A stretch of DNA of 57,317 bases from JBATBW01 sp049662565 (GTDB taxonomy: Bacteria > Bacillota_I > Bacilli_A > Erysipelotrichales > Erysipelotrichaceae), in NCBI GenBank assembly GCA_049662565.1, contig JBATBW010000125.1, positions 1 to 57,317 of the forward strand, given 5' to 3'. Position numbers and translations under genes: made by a program. The notes under the pieces are model-generated. The model ran no database searches. It saw nothing but the letters and a program-made list of their open reading frames with translations, and was not told the origin of the DNA. This document shows, one piece after another, positions 50,718 through 57,317 of this stretch (position 1 is the stretch's first letter; each line of letters opens with the position of its first letter).

Positions 50718-52535
50718 CTATTTTTGATCTTTTACTGTGACAAATCTTTTGCCACCACTTTTAAAATAACGTGAAAACATTTCATAATATTCCAAACGTA
50801 AAGTTTGAATACCGACTATCATTCCTTCAAGTCCCATAACAAAGATATTACCAACTATAAATGCAATAATACCAAAGTCACCACTCATTTCTTTTAACTT
50901 CATAACTACTAACATCATTCCAGCATGACTTAAAATAAAGCCTCCTACCCTTAAATATGACATTGTGTTAGTCACAAAGCTTAATACTATTTCAAATAAC
51001 TCAAAGATTCCTTCAACAAAGAACCCCATCCAACCACCTTTTGGTTTAATTGGTTTTTTCTTAATCCAGTTATCAATCGGTTTTTCAAACAACATTAAAA
51101 CTAAAGGTATAATTGTAATCGGTAAATAATAGTATGGTTGTAGAACATCTATATTAAATCCCATTGTTAAGATAACCAATACTAAAATGCCTCCATACAT
51201 AATTAATCCCGCTAAACCATTACTAGAAAATAAGGCAGTCGCAAATTCTTTACGACGAATATTTAAACAAATGTTGACAGTTATTGATATTACAATCAAT
51301 AATGCCCCTAATCCACAAGCAAATATTAATAATGGCATAACTAATTCGGGGTCCATAATATGAATTGGCTTACTAGGAAGACCCAAAATATCGGTATAAA
51401 ATGGTATCAATATCTCTTCATTACCAAAGAAACTACCATATAGTAAACCAAAAGCCATTGAGAACATACCAATACGCATAGCTATTGCCCCAAGTTTGCT
51501 CTTTTTCTTTTTCGCAAAATACCAACCTAATAAAACAAAACAAGCTCCTTGACCTAAATCACCAAACATCATACCAAATAGTAAACAGTATGTAACTCCA
51601 ACAAATGTTGTCGGATCAAAATCAAAGTAATGTGGTGTACCATACATATCTACGAACATTTCGAATGGTTTAGCGAACCAACGGTTTTTCAGTTTTGTCG
51701 GCGGGACGATATTTGTTGTTCCATCGACTTTTTGCATTTTTACTTGTATATCTTGATTGTTCGCAAACAACTCAATAATGTCTTTTGTTTTTTCTTCAGG
51801 CACAAACCCGGTAACTACATAACGATCATCATATTGGGCAACATATTTATATAATTCACATGTTTTATGTCGATAATCAACATAACCATAAATATCCGCT
51901 AGTTCTTTTTGATGAGCGTTAATTATTTTCTTTTCATCAACTTTAGGAATTGATATTTCTTCGAAATACAAAGATTCTAATAATTTATGTACTGCATCCT
52001 TTTCACTATTGCTAGTAATTACAAATAACCAATAATATTGTTTATTTGTATTAAGCACATCATAAATCATATTATCAATTTCAAAAGTTTCTAATTTCTT
52101 CCCGCTACTTATAGGTATTCTTCCATAATATAACGTCAAATACTTTAAATTGTTTATTGTAGTAAAGTCATATTCTCGTAATCTTTCAACTGCCACCATA
52201 TCATCTTTGGTAAAATGTTGATATTGGTTAATTTGACTTTCTATACTCTCAAAATCTTTTTCAATCGCATCGATTTCCGCTTTTACTTTATCATAACTAA
52301 ATTGTTGACCATGATATGTTTCCTTTTCAAAATGAAAACTATGATCCAAATTTTCTAATATTGTTAACATTTCTGAATAACGATTATCGTTAGGTAATAA
52401 AGATCCTTCTTCAGTAACCACATTAGCCGCAAGTTCGCCATGAAAATAATCGATGTTCATGATATTATGCAATATCTCTTCAAAATGATCCTCTTGAGAA
52501 GATATTTCCAATAATTTCATCTTACAAATTGCCAT
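50718..52535 (-). CDS. ntpI: V-type ATPase subunit I (a-subunit)
   Basis: A 605-residue stator membrane subunit. A cytosolic N-terminal half (about 1-300, with coiled coil around 75-105) is followed by about seven membrane helices. The PxMFGD-like segment reads FGMMFGDLGQG, and the helix after RVGGFILSHAG carries the conserved half-channel Arg (SYLRVGGF). It forms the ion path against ring subunit K. AAGGAGG precedes the ATG. Confidence 0.95.
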   Translation of the reverse strand: MAICKMKLLEISSQEDHFEEILHNIMNIDYFHGELAANVVTEEGSLLPNDNRYSEMLTILENLDHSFHFEKETYHGQQFSYDKVKAEIDAIEKDFESIESQINQYQHFTKDDMVAVERLREYDFTTINNLKYLTLYYGRIPISSGKKLETFEIDNMIYDVLNTNKQYYWLFVITSNSEKDAVHKLLESLYFEEISIPKVDEKKIINAHQKELADIYGYVDYRHKTCELYKYVAQYDDRYVVTGFVPEEKTKDIIELFANNQDIQVKMQKVDGTTNIVPPTKLKNRWFAKPFEMFVDMYGTPHYFDFDPTTFVGVTYCLLFGMMFGDLGQGACFVLLGWYFAKKKKSKLGAIAMRIGMFSMAFGLLYGSFFGNEEILIPFYTDILGLPSKPIHIMDPELVMPLLIFACGLGALLIVISITVNICLNIRRKEFATALFSSNGLAGLIMYGGILVLVILTMGFNIDVLQPYYYLPITIIPLVLMLFEKPIDNWIKKKPIKPKGGWMGFFVEGIFELFEIVLSFVTNTMSYLRVGGFILSHAGMMLVVMKLKEMSGDFGIIAFIVGNIFVMGLEGMIVGIQTLRLEYYEMFSRYFKSGGKRFVTVKDQK

Positions 52536-52546
52536 TATTTTCCTCC

Positions 52547-53578
52547 TTAATAAACTAAAGATTTTTCAATCTTATCCATATTCGCTTGATAACGAATACC
52601 TTCAATTACTTCAATTATATTTTGTACTTCGATAGATTTTAAGGCGATAAAGCAAATTAAAATAACATTGGGACTTTGCGAGAAACGAAGTTTTCTTTTA
52701 TATATATTATATAAAATAGTACTATAAAACTTATCCATATCTTTAACATCATCGCTAATGTAATTTTTGTAAGCAGATTGCTTAAATTCTTCAATCATTT
52801 CATTAACACTTAAATCTTTTATCCAGCGTAACATTTCTTTTTTACCAACAAGGCCATCATGAAAATTTATGATCCGAATTATTTCATTATTACTAACTTT
52901 GAAATATTTTTTCAAACGATAAATTTTTGAAATGTTCTTTAATTCAATTTCGACATCAATAATTTCTCTTAACTCTTTTGCTTCTTCTTGATGATAATTT
53001 TTATTTACTATCTTGTCATAATATTCATAGAGATACCGATACAAAGCTAGTTCTATTACTGAATAATCTAAGTCTTTTCCTTCTTTTGGTGCAAACTTTT
53101 CCATTATTTTATAATAATCTGTATCTTTTAACACCTTTATATAATCCATATAGGTAGTTTGTTGATACAACTTATTAAAATCTATTTTCGACATCGCACT
53201 CTTTTTAATCGAAAATCCTTTTATCTTTTGACCAATGTCTTCTTCATTAATCATTCTTAGTCCATCTAATATCTGAACTATTTCGTTTTCTTTAATCAAA
53301 TAGGTATAAAATTCATTATCATTACTTCCACTAAATTTTAATAAATTTAAAAGCCGATTGTATACCGATTCCCTTAAAATTACTTCTAACTGTCCACGGT
53401 GAATACTATATTCATTCACATTTACTAAAAATTGATCGTAATCCGTATTGTTCTTTAAATAGGAAACTATTTCGGAAATACTTCTTTTATTAGTCAATTC
53501 TTGATAATTAGATTGTTTAAGTTGATATTTATACATCGCTTTAGCTTTGGCAGCCATTGCATTTGCACATTTATTCAT
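52547..53578 (-). CDS. ntpC: V-type ATPase subunit C (d-like rotor cap)
   Basis: A 343-residue all-helical subunit that joins the central stalk to the membrane ring (AC39/d family). Weak but typical repeats such as EIIRIINFHDGL and LKFSGSND are present. The ATG overlaps the G-subunit stop (ATGA). Placement before ntpI is unusual; in enterococci and streptococci C follows E. Confidence 0.87.
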   Translation of the reverse strand: MNKCANAMAAKAKAMYKYQLKQSNYQELTNKRSISEIVSYLKNNTDYDQFLVNVNEYSIHRGQLEVILRESVYNRLLNLLKFSGSNDNEFYTYLIKENEIVQILDGLRMINEEDIGQKIKGFSIKKSAMSKIDFNKLYQQTTYMDYIKVLKDTDYYKIMEKFAPKEGKDLDYSVIELALYRYLYEYYDKIVNKNYHQEEAKELREIIDVEIELKNISKIYRLKKYFKVSNNEIIRIINFHDGLVGKKEMLRWIKDLSVNEMIEEFKQSAYKNYISDDVKDMDKFYSTILYNIYKRKLRFSQSPNVILICFIALKSIEVQNIIEVIEGIRYQANMDKIEKSLVY

Positions 53579-53886
53579 ATTCTTAAAATCTTTTCCACTA
53601 AGCCATCGACTACTTGATCAACTTGAGAATCAAATTGTTCTTGAAGTTGTTTATTCGTATTTTCGATTATGTGCCTACTTTGGTTTTCTAAAGCTTCATT
53701 GCCTTTGCGAATCTTCAGTTTTTTCGCTTCAACATCTTTTTTCGCTTTGTCCCATAACTGCTCTTCTATTTTCTTATTGTTTAGATTAATTAATTTATCT
53801 AAATCACCCTTATCTACTATGTGACTAGATATGTCATTTTGACTATCTAGATCTAATTGAATTAAATCGGTTATATACTTATTCAT
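53575..53886 (-). CDS. ntpF: V-type ATPase subunit G/H (peripheral stalk)
   Basis: A 103-residue charged coiled-coil protein (about 25-85, rich in Lys, Glu, Gln) ending in VDQVVDGLVEKILRI, a hydrophobic C terminus typical of the G/H chain that pairs with subunit E. It opens the operon behind AGGAGG; a TATAAT-like -10 lies at 53929-53934 on the minus strand without a strong -35. Confidence 0.82.
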   Translation of the reverse strand: MNKYITDLIQLDLDSQNDISSHIVDKGDLDKLINLNNKKIEEQLWDKAKKDVEAKKLKIRKGNEALENQSRHIIENTNKQLQEQFDSQVDQVVDGLVEKILRI

Positions 53887-54125
53887 AATAGTCCTCCTAT
53901 CACATTACTATTCTACTCTCATTAATTTATTATATCAATTTATATTTACTCTAATATTTATTCCGTTATTATTTATATCATTATTATATAATATTATCGC
54001 TGTATATGCTCAAAACATATAATAATTTCGATATTTTCGTAAAAATTAAGCTAATTTTCATTATTGCTTTTGTTTTTGCTTTTATTTATAAAATAATATA
54101 TAATCATAGTTATAGAGGAGTTATT

Positions 54126-54623
54126 ATGCAAGAAAATATATATACTTATAATTTAGAAGATATCCCTAACGAAAAGATAATTTTAACAGTTAAAAACCGT
54201 CCATGGGGTGTCATTATTGGTTTTATCGCTTTAGGAGCAATTACTTTACTAGTACCTAATTTTTGGTTTTTCTCGGCATTTTTAATTATTACTGCCATTG
54301 TCGCAATTGTCTTTATTCCTGAATTCAAAGCATTTGATTTTTATGAAAATTTCATGGTAGCTTATAGTCCTAGCTATCCTAACAAATGCGAAATTATTTA
54401 TTATCAGAATTTGATCTCATTTGCGACTGAACAAAAAACTAATCAAGGGATTCAATTATTTTTCACTAAAGAAAACGAAGAAGTTATTTTACCAGTCAAG
54501 ACTTTAAACGGTTCAAAAGTTCATAATTACCTTAATAAAGTTTGTCCTGATAAAGATTTACTATCAATTAAAATGAGCATGTTTAAAAATTCAGCACGTA
54601 GAACAAAGAAAAAGAAAAAATAA
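54126..54623 (+). CDS. Hypothetical membrane protein with PH-like C terminus
   Basis: A 165-residue protein. ATG at 54126 is chosen because AGAGGAG lies 5 bases upstream and a TATAAT (about 54098-54103) lies within the longer reading, so that reading cannot be the start. Two hydrophobic helices (about 25-45 and 49-66) are followed by a soluble part rich in beta strands (ENFMVAYSPS, ISFATEQKTNQGIQLFF) that resembles bacterial PH/YcxB-like domains. The tail is very basic (RRTKKKKK). Function unknown. Confidence 0.65.
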   Translation: MQENIYTYNLEDIPNEKIILTVKNRPWGVIIGFIALGAITLLVPNFWFFSAFLIITAIVAIVFIPEFKAFDFYENFMVAYSPSYPNKCEIIYYQNLISFATEQKTNQGIQLFFTKENEEVILPVKTLNGSKVHNYLNKVCPDKDLLSIKMSMFKNSARRTKKKKK

Positions 54624-54643
54624 GACTCACGTCTTATTTTTTT
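54619..54643. terminator. Terminator between the PH-like gene and the feo operon
   Basis: Stem AAATAAGAC, loop TCAC, GTCTTATTT, then T7; the A-run on the left gives the reverse strand a U-tract too. It overlaps both convergent genes' ends. Confidence 0.87.
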
Positions 54644-54809
54644 CACATTTACACTTATGAAGTGCTTCTTTCATCTCTTGATGATGACATCCACCATGAG
54701 AGCAACCAATACATTTGACGCCACATTTCTTGCTTTTAATTATATATATTAACGCAATACCTAATATCATTATAACTGAACCAATGATTAATACATCTTC
54801 TACTCTCAT
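54627..54809 (-). CDS. FeoB-associated Cys-rich membrane protein
   Basis: A 60-residue protein with one membrane helix (about 6-26) and a Cys/His-rich tail: KKCGVKCIGCSHGGCHHQE, then CKCEK near the end. This is the small FeoB-associated family that follows feoB in many anaerobic Bacillota; a role like FeoC or as an iron-handling partner is presumed. It begins 3 bases after the feoB stop. Confidence 0.88.
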   Translation of the reverse strand: MRVEDVLIIGSVIMILGIALIYIIKSKKCGVKCIGCSHGGCHHQEMKEALHKCKCEKNKT

Positions 54810-54812
54810 ATT

Positions 54813-56804
54813 TTATTCACTTTCTAGCTTATAAGCTAAAGCTTTTTTATTACCATTAATTATAAGGCCCACAAACACCGATATAATTAATAGACAAAGA
54901 ATCAATCCGGGTATAAATCCAACACCTAATTTACCTATAGTGATATATGTTCCAAGTTGATAAATCGTAAATGATGTCACATAAGCCATACTAAATTGTA
55001 GACCAATACCGGCAAATAGCCACTTCTTATTTTTAATTTCTGCATTCATTGCGCCAATTGCTGCAAAACAAGGTGGCGTGAAAAGATTGAATACTAAGTA
55101 AGATAATGCAACTACGGAAGAAATACCAATAACATTCGCTACTTCATTTGCTCCACCTAATAATTCAAAACTATCAGTATCAATAAACTTAGTAATACCA
55201 TAAACTACAGCCAAAGTACCAACTACGTTTTCTTTCGCAATAAAACCTGTAATTGCTGCAGCGGCAAGTTGCCATATTCCAAACCCTAACGGAATTAATA
55301 GGATGGCAAAAGGTGAGGCAATTGAAGCGAGGATCGATGTGCTTTCCATACCTTCTTCAACTACTTCTAAATTCCAATTAAAAGTTTGCATAATTTGTAC
55401 TGCAGCATTACATACTAATATAATCGTTCCAGCTTTAATAATAAAAGCCTTTGCGCGACTAAGCGTAGATTTCAATGCCAATTTCAAACTTGGCCATTTA
55501 TATTCAGGAAGTTCTAGGATAAAAAATGACTTCCTAAACTTATGACCATTTATTCGTTGAATCATATCGGCACTGATAAAAATTAAGACAACTCCCATAA
55601 AATACATTAACGTTCCTACCCAAGTAGCATCTTTAAAGAAAACGCCTGCAAATAAACCAATAATTGGCAATTTTGCACCACAAGGCATAAACGGTGTTAA
55701 CATTGCAGTTGTTCTTCTTTCCCGTTCATCTTTAATCGTTCGACACGCCATAATGCCAGGGATAGCACAACCTGTTCCTATTACCATTGGTATTATTGAT
55801 TTCCCGCTTAACCCAACTCTTTTGAAGAAACGATCCATTACCACTGCCACACGAGCCATATAACCACAATCTTCTAATAAAGCGATTAAGAAATACATTA
55901 CCATTACTAAAGGCAGAAAACCAATTACTGCACCAAATCCACCAATAATACCATCTACTAACAACGACGATAAGAACGGCGAAGCATTTTGTAAAACGCC
56001 TTTTAAATATTCTTGAAAACTTTCAACAAGACCGACAAGATATTCTGATATCCAAGTACCTAAATAAGTTTGGCTTATCGCAAATACCGCATACATAATA
56101 ATGGCAAAGATAATTACGCCAAACCATTTATTTGCCACTATGGTATCAATTTTATCTTGTAAGTTTACTTCATTAGTAATAAATACTCTTTTTTCAACTT
56201 TTTCTACAATGCTATTTACAAAATCATATCTTTTTAAATCCGCTTTTTCTACTTCTTTTTTATTAGTGATATCAAAAGATTCGCTCTTATAACTACTATT
56301 TTGCTGTTTCCCGACAACGCTTTCGCATTTTTTGATTAAATCGGTTAACCCTTTAGTATCATTGGCAATAGCTACAGTTTTAAGTACCTCGCAATCTAGT
56401 AAATTTCCCAGTAATTTTGTATTAATCTCGGTTTTCTTTTTCTCATTAATATCATTTTTATTTAAAGCTATTACTACAGGAATCCCTAATTCTAATAATT
56501 GAGTTGTGAAAAATAGGCTTCTACTTAAATTAGTAGCATCCACAATATTAATAATTACATCCGGATTTTGATTCTTAACAAATAAGCTGGTAATACTTTC
56601 TTCATTGGTAAATGGTGACATAGAATAAGCCCCCGGTAAATCGACAATAGTAATGTTTTGATTACTATACACTTTTTTAATATCACTTATTCTTTCTTCA
56701 ACGGTTACCCCAGCCCAGTTTCCAACTTTTTCATTTTTGCCTGTTAAAGCATTATACAAAGTTGTCTTTCCACTATTGGGATTTCCGGCTAATGCAATTC
56801 TCAT
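54813..56804 (-). CDS. feoB: Ferrous iron transporter FeoB
   Basis: A 663-residue Fe(II) membrane transporter with an N-terminal G domain. G1 is GNPNSGKTT (7-15), G3 DLPGAYSMSP (about 54), G4 NKND (about 116). The membrane part contains the two Gate motifs, with the conserved Cys in GTGCAIPGIMACRT and NLFTPPCFAAIGA. GGAGG precedes the ATG. An operator-like palindrome lies 15 bases upstream, between feoA and feoB. It imports Fe2+, the form available to an anaerobe. Confidence 0.97.
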   Translation of the reverse strand: MRIALAGNPNSGKTTLYNALTGKNEKVGNWAGVTVEERISDIKKVYSNQNITIVDLPGAYSMSPFTNEESITSLFVKNQNPDVIINIVDATNLSRSLFFTTQLLELGIPVVIALNKNDINEKKKTEINTKLLGNLLDCEVLKTVAIANDTKGLTDLIKKCESVVGKQQNSSYKSESFDITNKKEVEKADLKRYDFVNSIVEKVEKRVFITNEVNLQDKIDTIVANKWFGVIIFAIIMYAVFAISQTYLGTWISEYLVGLVESFQEYLKGVLQNASPFLSSLLVDGIIGGFGAVIGFLPLVMVMYFLIALLEDCGYMARVAVVMDRFFKRVGLSGKSIIPMVIGTGCAIPGIMACRTIKDERERRTTAMLTPFMPCGAKLPIIGLFAGVFFKDATWVGTLMYFMGVVLIFISADMIQRINGHKFRKSFFILELPEYKWPSLKLALKSTLSRAKAFIIKAGTIILVCNAAVQIMQTFNWNLEVVEEGMESTSILASIASPFAILLIPLGFGIWQLAAAAITGFIAKENVVGTLAVVYGITKFIDTDSFELLGGANEVANVIGISSVVALSYLVFNLFTPPCFAAIGAMNAEIKNKKWLFAGIGLQFSMAYVTSFTIYQLGTYITIGKLGVGFIPGLILCLLIISVFVGLIINGNKKALAYKLESE

Positions 56805-56818
56805 ATATTTCCTCCTAT

Positions 56819-56836
56819 GGTTAGTAATGACTAACT
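56819..56836. promoter_or_regulatory. DtxR-like operator between feoA and feoB
   Basis: GGTTAGT-aatg-ACTAACT is an 18-base palindrome with one G-T outer mismatch and is almost the same as the site upstream of feoA. No clear promoter is visible in this 45-base gap. Confidence 0.6.
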
Positions 56837-56849
56837 ATGATTTAAAAAT

Positions 56850-57065
56850 TTAAGCTATAACTATAGCTTGGGCTAAATTGCCATCGATACTATATCTAGC
56901 ATCTTTGATTGCAATGGTATAATTATTACTAATGTGAGATACTACTGTAATTGTTTCATTAGGATAACAACCTAATGTTAATAAAAAACTATTTAGCTCT
57001 TCGTCTTTAGTATCAATACTTATTATTTTATACCTTTCTTGAATTTTCGCTTCTTTAATCGTCAT
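56850..57065 (-). CDS. feoA: Ferrous iron transport protein FeoA
   Basis: A 71-residue SH3-like FeoA that supports FeoB on the cytoplasmic side. LTLGCYPNETITVVSH and the closing AIKDARYSIDGNLAQAIVIA fit the family. AGAGGTG precedes the ATG. A perfect 8-2-8 inverted repeat (56852-56869) spans its 3' end and could reduce read-through to feoB. Confidence 0.92.
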   Translation of the reverse strand: MTIKEAKIQERYKIISIDTKDEELNSFLLTLGCYPNETITVVSHISNNYTIAIKDARYSIDGNLAQAIVIA

Positions 57066-57080
57066 AGTTCACCTCTCAAC

Positions 57081-57127
57081 AGTTAGTTGACACTAACTAT
57101 ATTAACAAAAGAAAAGTGTCTTGTCAA
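57081..57127 (-). promoter_or_regulatory. feoAB promoter with DtxR-like operator
   Basis: Minus strand -35 TTGACA (57122-57127), 17-base spacer, -10 TAATAT, then a perfect operator AGTTAGT-nnnn-ACTAACT (57081-57098) over the start point. A bound metal repressor would shut the operon when iron is ample. Confidence 0.78.
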
Positions 57128-57129
57128 CA

Positions 57130-57317
57130 CTATTTCATTTTTATATGATTTTTCAAACAATTAAAGGTTTCATCACTAATAATATGTTCCATGCGACAAG
57201 CATCAAGATTAGCTGTTTCATCACTTACTCCAATCGCTTTAAGAACATTATATAATGTTAAATGTCGATCATATGTCTTAATAGCAATGTCTTCTCCATC
57301 TTTACTTAATTCTAATG
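57130..57317 (-). CDS. DtxR/MntR-family metal-dependent repressor (C-terminal part)
   Basis: The 3' end of a gene entering from the right; 62 residues are visible up to TAG at 57130-57132. They read ...LSKDGEDIAIKTYDRHLTL, then DACRMEHIISDETF, matching the DtxR dimerisation domain (RH..L and the DAC.xEH metal-ligand signature). The DNA-binding half is outside the window. It is immediately upstream of feoA, separated by the operator, so it is the likely iron (or manganese) sensor for feo and may read through into it. Confidence 0.85.
   Translation of the reverse strand, partial: LELSKDGEDIAIKTYDRHLTLYNVLKAIGVSDETANLDACRMEHIISDETFNCLKNHIKMK

Noticed and set aside
1..57317. Mycoplasma-type recoding of TGA to Trp
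   Set aside because: TGA serves as a stop (walJ ends in ATGA overlapping htrA), and Trp residues in conserved positions are TGG.

Overview
The window is AT-rich, gene-dense, chromosomal DNA of an anaerobic, fermentative, low-GC Gram-positive bacterium (Bacillota). The gene order rpsF-ssb-rpsR-DUF2232-gdpP-rplI-dnaB-M23-walJ-htrA-rlmH is a Bacillota hallmark. MurT/GatD, a VanY-type carboxypeptidase and an M23 peptidase indicate a peptidoglycan wall. A V/A-type ATPase, a glycyl radical enzyme, a HypA hydrogenase chaperone and FeoAB indicate strict anaerobic life. The code is standard: TGA is used as a stop (walJ, for example) and Trp is TGG. The combination would fit Erysipelotrichia or a relative, but that placement is inference. 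I see no phage, transposon, CRISPR array, tRNA or rRNA.

Layout. 1-1.2 kb: end of an NAD(P)H/FAD iron-sulfur oxidoreductase and hypA. 1.3-6.3 kb: murT-gatD (lipid II amidation), a VanY-like peptidase and a DUF885 lipoprotein. 6.3-13.6 kb: carbon storage and sugar-phosphate genes (glgP, glgB, a YfcE-like phosphoesterase, phosphoglucomutase, HPr). 13.7-23.2 kb: the long leftward replication, ribosome and cell-envelope operon, headed by rpsF-ssb-rpsR behind a structured leader. 23.3-24.8 kb: a cystine symporter preceded by a tiny Cys-rich leader ORF, a terminator and an antiterminator, which looks like a cysteine attenuator. 24.9-31.1 kb: ispD, a HAD hydrolase, small unknowns, a Zn/Cd efflux operon (ArsR regulator, HMA protein, P-type ATPase) and a TPR-like protein. 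31.2-35.9 kb: a DeoR regulator and the operon glycyl radical enzyme-activase-fructose-6-phosphate aldolase. 36-45.5 kb: TSCPD protein, UPF0597/CyuA cysteine desulfidase, M18 aminopeptidase, Dabb protein, Fe-alcohol dehydrogenase, two tandem Cof-type HAD phosphatases, GDSL hydrolase, glycerate kinase, CutC and a GyrI-like protein. 45.5-53.9 kb: a nine-gene V-type ATPase operon. 54-57.3 kb: a small membrane protein and the feoA-feoB-FeoB-associated operon under a DtxR-family repressor whose 3' end closes the window.

The observations most worth following are: (1) the cysteine leader-peptide attenuator in front of the cystine symporter; (2) a GatD homologue that has lost the nucleophile Cys, the catalytic His and the oxyanion-hole glycines while its partner MurT keeps its ATP-binding and zinc sites; (3) the glycyl radical enzyme/activase/FSA operon, which resembles the radical sugar-phosphate route around E. 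coli ybiW-ybiY-fsaA, with 10-bp-phased repeats abutting its promoter; (4) two near-identical DtxR-like operators in the feo operon; (5) a Shine-Dalgarno-sequestering leader in front of rpsF.

No gene-free stretch exceeds 300 bases. The longest (8755-9012, 24631-24897, 38906-39155) hold terminators, promoters or the leader described below.
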